In this document: positions 22,712-32,965 of the stretch, piece after piece
How positions within the stretch are numbered: the first letter of the stretch is position 1
How the letters are laid out: each line of letters begins with the position of its first letter
Source of the DNA: Polyporus tsugae
Lineage: Eukaryota; Basidiomycota; Agaricomycetes; Polyporales; Polyporaceae
Direction: 5' to 3'
DNA length: 64,000 bases
NCBI GenBank assembly: GCA_024305745.1
Contig: JAHRBS010000009.1
Coordinates: 2,046,001 to 2,110,000 of the forward strand
Notes under the pieces: model-generated
Seen by the model: the letters and a program-made list of their open reading frames with translations, nothing else
Database searches by the model: none
Told to the model about the DNA's origin: nothing
Made by a program: the position numbers and the translations under genes

Positions 22712-22990
22712 CTATTGCTCATAGCTTAGGTACCGGTCTGGAAAATCATCAGCAGTGCAAGTAGGGGGATAAATGAAAATGGAAGGAGAGCGTGTCGTGT
22801 CAGCAACGTGTACCGAATTGTGCTTGTATATCCCCAGGTCGGGGTCCGAATGGACGGGATACTCGACGTCATGGTGGTTGCAGTCAAGCTCAGCGGGCCA
22901 AAGCGCCCAGACAAGGTTGCCCTGGGCCCGTTGGGATGGCCCCGCTGTTCCGTTCCTGCGAAGGACTCCATTCGCACTCCACGCAAGTGA
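22712..22990 (-). pseudogene. Fragment of a fungal membrane-protein family
   Basis: Reading the minus strand, a frame gives ..LVWALWPAELDCNHHDVEY and then PVHSDPDLG, immediately followed by what looks like a mutated splice donor ('gggatatacaag'). The signature 'CN..D.EYPVHSDPDLG' recalls the N-terminal end of a multi-pass membrane family common in Agaricomycetes. The following membrane helices are not found in frame downstream, so this is probably a remnant. Family assignment is from memory of the motif and is weak. Confidence 0.35.
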
Positions 22991-23146
22991 AGCTCTATGA
23001 CCAGAAGCCACTACGCGAGCCTGTGCAGAACCCGGGACTAGAATTTTCTCCAGCTTCAGTATTTACAAATCTATCGAACCCCTTTCCTGCTTCCAACCCG
23101 GGTCCGGCCACCGCACGCCTATGCCACACTAACGGGAGACGATGCC

Positions 23147-25163
23147 TCAGACCTCAGGGTCGGTCTCGAGGTCCTCGCGCGAGTACTGGGACCCATATAA
23201 CTGCCAAATGAGGTGCGCGTCAAGATCCAAGGGCTCTAGATCCTTCGTGCCGATGACGCCTTCGATCTGGTACACGCTCTTCGTCTACGGTGCAACGAAA
23301 GGTTAGCAAAAAATCAGTGCATACGTCTCGGACACAAGCACCCACCAGACCGAGCGAGACCTTGATCGAAGGGGGCCCGGGTGAGTACTTCTCGAGCCTC
23401 CAGTCCTCCGCGCTCGCCGTCCGCTCCATCCGCCGGACGAGCTTGATGATGTTGCACGCCGCGACCTCGCCCTGGAAAAACGCGTTGTGGCCCGCGTTCA
23501 CCGCACCGAACGCGTCCGCCGCGTCTCCGATGGCGAAGATGTGCTCCGCAGCGACCCGCGTCGTCGGGTCCTCCTCGATCTCGATCCGCGGCTCGTCCTT
23601 ATCTTCGGGATCCTTCGTGCACGGCAACAGGCAAGTTGAGACGTCGCCGTCGGAAAGAGGCAGCCGTCTCAGACGTTCAGAGAGATCGTCGACCGGCACT
23701 GGCTTCGCGATCTGAAGCGTGCGCCGAACCCGCGCCATGCCCTTGTTGGGGCCGTCGGGGATCACTGACTCTGGGAACGTCTCACGGAGCAGAGCGGTGT
23801 TTGGCGTCTGCCCCGTGCACAGGAGCTGTGCCAGACAGGCTTGTCAGTCCTGGGCGGACGAAGGAGTCGGAATGACCACGTACGACGAGCTCAGCGCGAA
23901 TCTCGCGGCCGCTCTGTGTCCGCACGACACGCTCGCCGTCTCGCGTCTCCTTGCTCTTGAGGGAGGACAGGTCGAGGCGGTCGCCAAGGATTGTGCAGAC
24001 GTTCAGGGTTGACAACGTTGAGAGGACTAGATTGACTTGGTTAGCGACATGGTTCTCATATAAAGACGGCAGTGAAACGGGGTCGCAAGCAGGGTTTTGA
24101 ACCGAGCTACGAAAATCGGAAGTCAGGCCCTCGTCTGCCGAGACGTGAGTGTTCGCGGGAAATTGCACCGAAGAAGTCGTGCTCTTGGACATTAATAATA
24201 GGAAGACACTTACTCTCTGAGTGCATGCCCTCATCGAACCGTCGCAGTAGACGAGTTCGTGAGTGAAGAAGCGTGACGCGGGTCGCTGGGTGGATTTCGG
24301 CGATGTCTGAGGCGAACTCTGTGATACGCGTAGTCAGTAAGTAAACAAACCAAACAAACGGAGTGTCGGTTGTAATAGCGAGCACAACGTCAGCAAGGGG
24401 AGACGGACGTCTAACTACTTGTATCGCTGCGACAGCGCGAGATCCGGCGGTTAGGCCGCCGGCCTTGCCAAAACGAAACATGTTGCGCCACAGCGTAGCG
24501 CAGACACAACAAGAGAATGGTGGGCAGAAATCCCCGGCGGTGCAAAGAAAGGTAGACGAAGAACTCACGGATACCGAGGGCACCACCACCGACGACGAGG
24601 ACGCTTGAGGCCCGTGCAATCCGCTTCTGGAACCTCTTCAACCAGGCAATACCGCCTTCCTTCGTACCGCGCGAAACATCGACCACGTCCGCCTTCTCGA
24701 CATCCTCGTCCGCAACTGGGCCCCACAGATCGATCGGGGCAGGAAGGTCGCTGCCGAGGGCGTAGACGAGGAAGTCGAAATGAAGTGTGCGGTCCAATTC
24801 TGAGACTCCGTGCTCGGGGTATGCCTTGTCGAGAACAAGTGAATGATGAGAGATCGATGTCACAGCAGCATGAAGGAAGACATGGGGGGAAGTGGGGAGG
24901 GGAGAAGGAGCCAGGCGGATGGAAGGAGCGGCGGGAGCGGGCGGGGGGTGAAATACGTTGCTGTGCGGGATGAAAGCCTTGTGTTCGTGACCCGGGAGGA
25001 GGGCATACCGGGGTAGGACGTAGCGGTGGTTCATGTGGCTGTTCTTATCGATAAGGACGACTCTCCATGCTTCTGGGAGACCTTGGGCGAGGAGGTGGGC
25101 AACGCGGCTCCCACCATAGCTGGCTCCGATGACTGCGACAGTCCTGGAGAGGATCCGAGGCAT
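23147..25163 (-). CDS. FSP1/AIF-like FAD-NAD(P)H oxidoreductase, tandem copy A
   Basis: Pyridine-nucleotide-disulfide oxidoreductase of the AIFM2/FSP1 type, about 420 residues. Fungal members are AIF-like or type II NADH:quinone-reductase-like proteins. Exon 1 (25163-24569) opens MPRILSRTVAVIGASYGGSR, the FAD-binding loop, and ends with the NAD(P)H-binding VLVVGGGALGI. Exon 2 gives QFASDIAEIHP and LLRRFDEGMHSE. Exon 3 (from about 24030) gives ILSTLSTLNVCTILGDRLDLSS. The next exon has CTGQTPNTALLRETFPESV, EHIFAIGDAADAFGAVNAGH (second FAD site) and YSPGPPSIKVSLGL. The last exon has TKSVYQIEGVIGTKDLEPL and ends LETDPEV at 23147. Copy A stops earlier than copy B because of a 7-bp insertion at its end. 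The inner ATG (25163) was chosen because it matches copy B. No targeting peptide is obvious. Confidence 0.88.
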
Positions 25164-25332
25164 TGTACGTATTATGGTAGAGTAAGCAGAGGTGGGGCCA
25201 AGCATATTCTGTCCGAGAGAGGGAAAGAGGGGAGGGTTATAAGGAGCCCTAGGGAACGAGCCTCATCCTAGGCGGACCTAGGGAATGTGACGAATGTCGG
25301 AGGGTGGACGAGAGACCAGCTCGCCCTATAAA

Positions 25333-25381
25333 TCTTATCAGATAGTCCGGGATCATATCAGATAATTTGACTGCCGATTGG
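25333..25381 (-). promoter_or_regulatory. GATA-site cluster plus CCAAT box upstream of copy A
   Basis: Bases 25333-25367 hold four WGATAR-type sites in the two arms TTATCAGATAG and ATATCAGATAA, about 170-205 bp upstream of the start codon. An inverted CCAAT (ATTGG on plus, 25377-25381) lies just beyond. Both elements are kept at the same order and spacing in the tandem copy (30441-30493). GATA factors in fungi include nitrogen and iron regulators; which one acts here is unknown. Confidence 0.6.
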
Positions 25382-25642
25382 CTCAGGATCTCCTCGAACG
25401 ACATCATCATGCGGCGTTATCTCGTCGGTGTTCGTCCGCGTCTCCCCCAGGCCACCGCAATTTCGCCCGACCACTCCGACGCTCTCCAATATTTCCCCAG
25501 TCCGCCGCGGGTCCGCCTCAGGTCGACGCGTGAGAAGACGCACCGTCTCACAGTTCGGACAACCCAGAGTGGTCGCGCCAAGACATGGTGCGGCGTGTCC
25601 TTTATCGCTTTGCGGCGTTACTGTCGTGTGCGGATACCCGCG

Positions 25643-26325
25643 TTATGGATGAGCCGGGCGCCTGGGTCGTTGTATCGGTCTCGGATGGTCGCGGAGTGCC
25701 TGCTGCTGGAGTTGAGCGAAGACCGTGGTTCCTGCCGTACTAGCCTGCTTGAGGTCAGCAAGCTCAGACTGAATGGACGATAAAGGTGACGTGGTCGCAG
25801 GGACGATGGCTGAATCGAGGATGTGGTGCGCTGCCGTTGCGACCTGCTCGATCGAGTATTTGCTACCTGGGATCAAGGACTGCCGGGCGAGTGATGCGCA
25901 AATGTCGACCTACTTCTTGGCGAAGACTGTCTTCAACGCCTTGCAAAAAGAGATGATCGCGCTCGTGGTCGCGCAAGTGGCCGCTCGAGACGAGGGACCT
26001 CGCCATGTCGCTAAACTTACGTGAGTACTCGCCGAATGCCTTGATGGACGTGATGTCGGTCTTCGCGGTGGCTCTGACGAGCGCGGTCAAGGTCGTGGAT
26101 CGAAAAGAAGGAGCCGCCAATGTATTAGTCCTTGAGGATCGCCTTCTTGAACGCGTCGTAGCCGCCGCCGCCGGTCGCGAACTCGGGGGAAATGCGTCAG
26201 ATGGTCTTCTCTGAACCGGGAACGTAGCAGGCTGCGTGTTGCTTCTTCTCCTCGCCATCGTGCACGCCAACCGAGTCAAAACAAAACTCGAGGTCGTCGA
26301 AAAATCCCGAGGAGGGAACGGACAT
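25643..26325 (-). mobile_element. LTR-retrotransposon gag relic
   Basis: Read from ATG 26325 on the minus strand, the frame has MSVPSSGFFDDLEFCFDSVG, then DGEEKKQHAACYVPGSEKTI and an in-frame TGA. After a frame change it reads ISPEFATGGGGYDAFKKAI. Another frame change gives ALVRATAKTDITSIKAFGEY and MARSLVSSGHLRDHERDHLF, ending with a KYSIEQVATAAHHILDS segment. This order is typical of gag polyproteins of basidiomycete LTR retrotransposons. At least two stops and two frame changes show it is dead. No protease, integrase or reverse transcriptase was found. It sits exactly between the two oxidoreductase duplication units. Confidence 0.7.
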
Positions 26326-27432
26326 TTTCTGGGTCGAAAACGGGAGCACTAAGCGCGCCGCGCGGAGGCATATAGAACGTCGACATAGTGCCGCGCTATT
26401 GCCGGATGCGACGTCGATGAGGATACTGGAGACGCGATGGAAAGCGCAAGGGGCGAGATGGGATAACACAAGGCGCGCAGAACAGAGGAATACGATGGCG
26501 CGATACGGACAAGGTGATCGAGGGGCTCGCGCTCAATATCCTGTGGAATCTCGGTGCTTGGGATGGATGGCGCACAATCGGGCGGCTTGGGAATGAAGTC
26601 GAGGTCGGGGTCCGCAGGAAGTGGGGTAGAAGCAGGATGGGGGCAGTGGAAGAAAAGGACTCGCCAGGTATACCAGGGATTCAACTGGACCCTCGCGGTG
26701 GGCTCCAATTTGATAGACCTGAACACTCTCCGAGTGTGGTCCGAAGGTGCGATGGTCCGGTGAGGTGCACAAGGGGATAGAGGGAAGTGGGAGAGGAATG
26801 GTGTAATGGGTAGCGGACCGGATGCCGTCGATGTACGTAGTCCAAAGGCGTGACGAGTCGAGGAGCGACGAGAGAGAATAGGAAAGACGGAAGACGGAGT
26901 CGAAATTAGTAAAACACTTAGACGCGAAGGTCAAGGTCGAGAGTCGAGGAACGGAGTCAAAACCCAAAGAGAATGTCGCTGATCGAGGGGGACGCAGTCG
27001 GTGTCGCGCAGTCAGACAGGTTGTGGTCGTCGAAAGAGAGGGAAAGACTGAGTATTAGGGTGCCAGCATAGCCGCAGTAGTGGTAAGTACGAGTGCCAAG
27101 ATGTATGTTCCCCTCGGGAGCGAGGAAAACTGTCTGTCCTGATGCGCCGGAGACAGCCGAGACATGACTACGGTAAGTACGCGACACTGGCAGGGATTCG
27201 GGAGCCACAATATCTGCTACTAACTTCTACCACTGCTCTCGAAACCACCTTGTACACGGTATGCTGGAAGGAAAAGGAATAACAGAAGGCAGGGGAGATA
27301 CATAACGCGGGGGAGCGGAGCACCGCACGCACTGCTCGCTCCCGAGGCCCGGCGGTCGTCAGATAAAGGTCGCGCGGTCTGGTTCTCGGTGGCTAACGCA
27401 CGGTTTCCCGCTCAGCCGTGTACCACACCCAT
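26326..27432. other. Rest of spacer between tandem units; possible retroelement flank
   Basis: Upstream of the gag relic start. On the minus strand, bases about 27240-27200 read 'ggtagaagttagtagcaga', loosely like a tRNA primer-binding region, so the relic leader or LTR may lie here. No matching LTR pair could be found by eye. Confidence 0.3.
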
Positions 27433-27608
27433 CACCGTTCCTGTGAAAGACTCCATTCGTACTCCACGCAAGAAGGTCTATGACCAGAAGCCACTACGCG
27501 AGCCTGTGCAGAACTCGGGACTAGTATTTTCTCCAGCTTCAGTATTTACAAATCTATCGAACCCCCCTTTCCTTTCCTTCTTCTATCCCGGATCCGACCA
27601 CCACACGC

Positions 27609-30249
27609 CTATGCATCGCTGACTGGAGACGACGCCTCAGGGTCAGTCTCGAGGTCCTCGCGCGAGTACTGGTACCCATAGTACCGCCAGATGAGGTGCG
27701 CGTCGAGGTCCAAGGCCTCCACATCCTTCGTACCGATGACGCCCTGGAACTGGTACACGCTCTTCGTCTAAGGTGCGGCAAATATTTAGCAAACAAATCG
27801 GTGCATACGTGTCGGACACAAGCACCCACCAGACCGAGCGAGACCTTGATCGCAGGGGGCCCGGGCGAATACTTCTCCAGCTTCCAGTCCTCCGCGCTCG
27901 CCATCCGCTCCATCCGCCGGACAAGCTTGATGATGTTGCGCGCCGCGACCTCGCCCTGGAAGAACGCGTTGTGGCCCGCGTTCACCGCACCGAACGCATC
28001 CGCCGCGTCCCCGATGGCGAAGATGTGCTCCGCAGCGACCCGTGTCGTCGGGTCCTCCTCGATCTCGATCCGTGGTTCGTCCTTATCTTCGGGATCCTTC
28101 GTGCACGGCGAAAGGCTCGGGACGTCACCGTCGGAAAGAGGGAGCCGTCTCAGACGTTCAGAGAGTTCGGCGACCGGCACCGGCTTCGCGATCTGAAGTG
28201 TGCGCCGGACCTGCGCCATGCCCTTGTCGGGGCCGTCGGAGATCACTGACTCTGGGAAGGTCTCGCGGAGCAGAGCGGTGTTTGGCGTCTGCCCAGTGCA
28301 CAGGAGCTGTGCCAAACAGGCTTGTCAATCCTGGGCGGACAACGGAGTTGGAATAACCACATACGACGAGCTCAGCGCGAATCTCACGGCCGCTCTGTGT
28401 CCGCACGACACGCTCGCCGCCCCGCACCTCCTTGCTCTTGAGGGAGGACAGGTCGAGGCGGTCGCCAAGGATCGTGCAGATGTTCAGGGTTGACAACGTT
28501 GAGAGGACTGGATTGACTTGGTCAGCGACATCCTCTCAACTCAGTAACGAGAGCGGAACGGAACAGGGGACGAGGTAAGGATGGACACGAGTACGCCCGC
28601 AGGCATTCTGACCTTACCTGTACCCGGACCTGCACGCGTACGTACTCGGGGAGATGAGTTACGTACCCCTCCAGGTACGGGGGATCATGAGGCATGAGAG
28701 CGGTCCCCTAACACCAATTTGCAGTCCGAACAGGACAAACGGGCTCGCGCCCATTGTGGAGGCCGGTCATGCCACCGTAAGTAGGTCTCCTACCCTTCGC
28801 GTCAGGCCACTCAGCATCGAATCGCACAGATTCGTGGAGACCGCCGCAGATATTCTGGGTTCGACCGTGCGGGCTAGTGAGAACGAGCGCACAAGCCTTG
28901 TCCACGGACACCAATCATCTCAGGGCGAGACGAGGCCGCCGTATGTCCTCCTCGGAGTGTGTAGTCAACGGAAAACGTCCTCGTCGACGGAAACGACATA
29001 GAAACAATAAGCTGGCTCTACGACCCCTATCCCTGAGTGAGGACAACACGGGCGGGTACCCGGGTCGACCTCACCTCGACCTGCGTTCCTCCCAAATGGG
29101 GCAGAGAACAGGGTTTTCCGGAGAGCGGTGAGAAATCTAGGTCAAACTCTCGTTTGGCGGGCCGTGATTATTCACAGATTCCCACCGAGGCAGCCGTGTT
29201 ATGAAGGTTAACAAAGGGAAGGGACTTACTCTCTGAGTGCATGCCCTCATCGAAGCGTGGCAACAGATGGGGTCGCGAGTGAAGGAGCGTGACGCTCGCG
29301 GCGGGGTGGATTTCCGCAATATCTGAGGCGAATTCTATAGTATGTACAGTCAGCAAAGGAAGCAAGGTAAAATCAGTTGAAAAAGAAAGTGTCGAATAGA
29401 ACAGCGAGGAGGATACGGTCCCGTCCCTTTGTGAACGCTGACGGGGAAGCAAGAGCTCCGCTACGACCAGCACCGCCAAAATATTGAGTGACGGGAGATG
29501 CGGGTTAACCACTCGTATCTCCGCGAGCGCGCGCGAGCCGGTGGCTTGGCCTCCGGCCCTTGTCAAGGCAAAACATGATACGCCGCGGCGTAGTAGAGGC
29601 ATGGGAGAACGGTGGGCAGAAAGCCCTGCGAAGAAGATAGATGAAGAAACTCACGGATACCGAGGGCACCACCACCGACGACGAGGACGCTTGAGGCCCG
29701 TGCGATCCGCTTCTGGAACCTCTTCAACCAGGCGATACCGCCTTCCTTCGTACCGCGCGAAACATCGACCACGTCCGCCTTCTCGACATCCTCGTCCGCA
29801 ACTAGACCCCACAGATTGATCGGGGCAGGAAGGTCGCTGCCGAGTGCGTAGACGAGGAAGTCGAAATGGAGCGTGCGGTCCAGTTCCGAGACTCCGTGCT
29901 CGGGGTATGCCTTGTCGAGGACAAGCGAATGATGAGAGATCGATGTTACGGCAGCATGAAGGAAGACATGGGGAGAAGTGGAGAGGGGTGGAGAAGTCGA
30001 ACGGGTGGAAGGAGCGTCGGAAGGGGGTAGGGGGTGGAATACGTTGTTGTACGGGATGAAAGCCTTGTGTTCGTGGCCCGGGAGGACGGCATACCGGGGT
30101 AGGACGTAGAGGTGGTTCATGTGGCTGTTCCTATCGATAAGGACGACTCTCCATGCTTCTGGGAGACCTTGGGCGAGGAGGTGGGCAACGCGGCTGCCAC
30201 CATAGCTAGCTCCGATGACTGCGACGGTCCTGGAGGGGATCAGAGGCAT
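27609..30249 (-). CDS. FSP1/AIF-like FAD-NAD(P)H oxidoreductase, tandem copy B
   Basis: Tandem paralogue of the gene at 23147-25163 with the same exon plan. Exon 1 (30249-29655) is MPLIPSRTVAVIGASYGGSR through VLVVGGGALGI. Exon 2 is QFASDIAEIHPAASVTLLHS and LLPRFDEGMHSE. Exon 3 begins ILSTLSTLNICTILGDRLDL. Next is CTGQTPNTALLRETFPESV with EHIFAIGDAADAFGAVNAGH. The last exon has TKSVYQFQGVIGTKDVEAL and ends LETDPEASSPVSDA, seven residues longer than copy A. No stop or frame change was seen, so both copies look functional. FAD and NAD(P)H loops are intact. The intron after FDEGMHSE is about 714 nt against about 190 nt in copy A. Substitutions are spread through the protein (for example VSTCLLPC versus VPSLSPC), so the duplication is not brand new. 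Confidence 0.88.
28523..29225. other. Expanded intron of copy B, probable insertion
   Basis: About 700 bp inside an intron with no similarity to the matching intron of copy A (about 24045-24215). It holds several GTAC/ACGT-rich short inverted motifs near 28630-28700. I could not define terminal repeats or a target-site duplication. Confidence 0.4.
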
Positions 30250-30440
30250 TGTACGTATTAGGGCGGTAACGGTAGAGTAAGCAGAGGTGGGCCAGGCGGA
30301 GTCTATCCGAGAGAGGGAAAGAGGGTAGCGTTATAAGGAGCCCTAGGGAACGAGCCTCATCCTAGGGAACGTCGGAGGGTGGAAGGTTGGGGAGACCGGG
30401 TCTGGACGATCTCCTCCCAAGAGATCAGCTCGCCCCAAAA

Positions 30441-30493
30441 ATCTTATCAGATAGTCCGGGATCATCATATCAGATAATGTGACTGCCGATTGG
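30441..30493 (-). promoter_or_regulatory. GATA-site cluster plus CCAAT box upstream of copy B
   Basis: Same TTATCAGATAG and ATATCAGATAA arms as in copy A, with 3 extra bases between them, and the inverted CCAAT at 30489-30493. It lies 192-245 bp upstream of the start codon. Confidence 0.6.
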
Positions 30494-30756
30494 CTCAGAA
30501 TCTCCTCGAACGACACGCGGTGTTATCTCGTGTTCGTCCCCGCGACTTCGCCCGACCACTCCGACGCTCTCCAATATATCCCCAGTCCGCCGCGGTCCGC
30601 CCCAAGCACTTCCATCTCAGGGTCGTGCGCCTCGGCGTGCGAGGATACGCACCGTCTCACAGTGCAGACAACCCAGAGTGGTCGCGCCAAGACACGGTGC
30701 GACGTGTCCGTTCTCATCGCCCTGAGGCGTTACCGTCGTGTGCGGATACCCGCGCG

Positions 30757-32965
30757 GGCAGTGGGAACGACCCGACATCGGAGCCTTGGTCACCAGGTGC
30801 GGCGCAATCTCATCCAATGCATTTGGCGGGAGAAGCCTATGCGCGCAAATGGCAAGGCAAAGGTTACGGGCAATGTGCGAAGTGGCACCCAATGCGATCC
30901 TTACGTCTCGTTGCGCACGTTGATCGTAGAGGCTTGGACATGAGAATGCCCCATGGTCTACTCGTAATCGCGGTTCGGCGTAGCGCGGCGAACTTCTGTG
31001 GCGTGCGGCGACCATACTTGGGCGCAGGTACGTTTGCGACTTGTCCTTCTGTTCAGCTGACGGCACTGATAACTCACATGAATGGGATGTAGTACGCTCG
31101 GCCTTAGTAGCGATGAATGCTTCGACCACGCAATGGACACCACGAATCTATTGATACTGAAACCTTCAACGAATTTGACGTCAGCCTTGTTATCAAGCGC
31201 ACACGCAATTACCCCGGGCCCTCAGTTGAATATATGGTGCGATCATAAGACACGACGATCCATAGGTTTTCGTGCCTTTTGCTTCTCAACACCAGTGCAA
31301 CGATGCCAAAAGTGGGCGAGCGCGGCCACCCGAGTCTACTTATGACGTTTCTGTTCCCGCTTCTTGCATGTCTCTGAAGCCCGAATCTCTTCCTTGGGCC
31401 TGTGAATCACCAAAGCTCCTCCGCTTCGATCACATACCTTCGGTGTTGTTTGGTAGTGGAATTCCACCATTCAGTTTCCTTTGACGACTCGTGCCTCGTT
31501 GAGAGGCCACTATCTGAGGTGACCATGCATGATGACTACTAACCCTCGCCATAATATCCCGTACATCGGCAATCGTCTTCCTCTGTTCATTGAGGTGTTC
31601 ACGGTCGCTGACGTGAATTGCATCCATACAGATGCTATTCAAGTTTCCCCGTACTCGGCATGAGTGCCATGACGTCTTACGCGTGCTGCTCCTGAGCAAC
31701 GTCTGGCCATGGGGTATCGCCAGTAAGTTGCCTATTGTTGCGCCACCGTCGTTCGCAACTCCGATTGTATAATCACTTATTCACGCGTTCGTCAGGTCAA
31801 GAGAGCTCGCAGCATCTGGGCCACCGTCATTCAACTCCGTCTCCGACGACCCGGAGACGTCGATTCGGTCGAAGGAGAGGGATCACAAGATAAGATATAC
31901 GGTGCGTCTACTAGGTTATCAGGCTCAATCTTGACCCTGTCCTTACCACATTATGTCCGGACGACCCTTCCATGGACCTCAACCTGGCAATACGAAGGAA
32001 ATGGCGACAATCCTCCATGCATGGCGGTTGCGTGCATAAGTAAGCTTAAAGGAACATGTACATAAGGGTGTTACTGCATTCAAGTTCCAGAATTCCGGGC
32101 GTCATTCCTTCAGTATTCCTGCTGAGCACGCCTTCCTGCCTGGAAGGCACGTATACCAGGATTTGTCGTTTGATTTGTCATCTGGCTCCGAGGCAGGGAG
32201 GCAGCAGAATGGCTTACGCGGTCCCGTCCTTATCTTCTACATTATATTGTCGACGTCGTGAATACAAGATGGCATGCACGCGGCGTCTGGGACACGAACG
32301 AGAACCAACCAATGTTACTGTAAGGCGGACAGGGACGGGCAATGTAACTTTGAAACTGTGTTTGAGGGTCTAGAGTTGCATGTGCCGTGGTGTACTATAC
32401 ATATAAAACTTATGACGTACTATGGGGGCGCCTCCGTAACGCCCGGGACAGTCCGTTACGAGAGCGAGCTAGGAATAAAGATATAACCTGCGATGATGTA
32501 CAAATGGAAATGCCAAAAGAAACGGGGTCTTATCTATGAGAAGCACAATCTAGGGTATGCGCTAAAAGGGTTCAGCGCGGAGAGTTTTGTCAGTAACTGT
32601 ACAAGGGACGCGTACGAGTCTAAGTCGGGCATGAGCATGAGAACCTCTATCTATAGGAAAACGCAATGGAGTGTTCGTGGGGGGCTTCGTAAGGATCATG
32701 GAGATAAAGCAATGAGACTGTGGGAACGGGCAACCGTAACATGTAACGTAACCAGGAAGAGACCAGGATCGTGAGGCATCGAACTATGTCCGTAGTAAGC
32801 ACTGCAGATATGAGGGTATAAAACACTGAAACGAGCGGACGTGAAGCGATATGGCATTAAGGGCGGCGATAATCGCGGCCCATCCCGCCGCAGCCGAAGA
32901 CCGTTGTGTAGCATGCACATGGTAAAAGCCTAAATGGTGCGATCACCGCGAGACGCTGTTCACGT
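30757..32965. other. No supported gene
   Basis: 2.2 kb downstream of the ThrE-like gene and upstream of oxidoreductase copy B. Frames up to about 200 codons (30490-31092) lie partly over the duplicated promoter and show no family resemblance or splice support. I see no repeat or RNA gene. Confidence 0.5.

Larger units (their letters stand above)
22945..25645. repeat. Direct duplication, unit A
   Basis: This 2.7-kb block matches 27433-30756 in the same orientation. It begins at 'ccgttcctg' about 200 bp after the end of the oxidoreductase gene (3' side) and ends about 480 bp upstream of its start codon, at 'gtgcggatacccgcg'. Coding parts are nearly identical. The large intron and the 3' end differ. 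Confidence 0.9.
27433..30756. repeat. Direct duplication, unit B
   Basis: This 3.3-kb block matches 22945-25645 in the same orientation. The extra length is mostly in one intron (about 28518-29231). Coding exons, the 3' flank and the promoter are all included. Confidence 0.9.
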
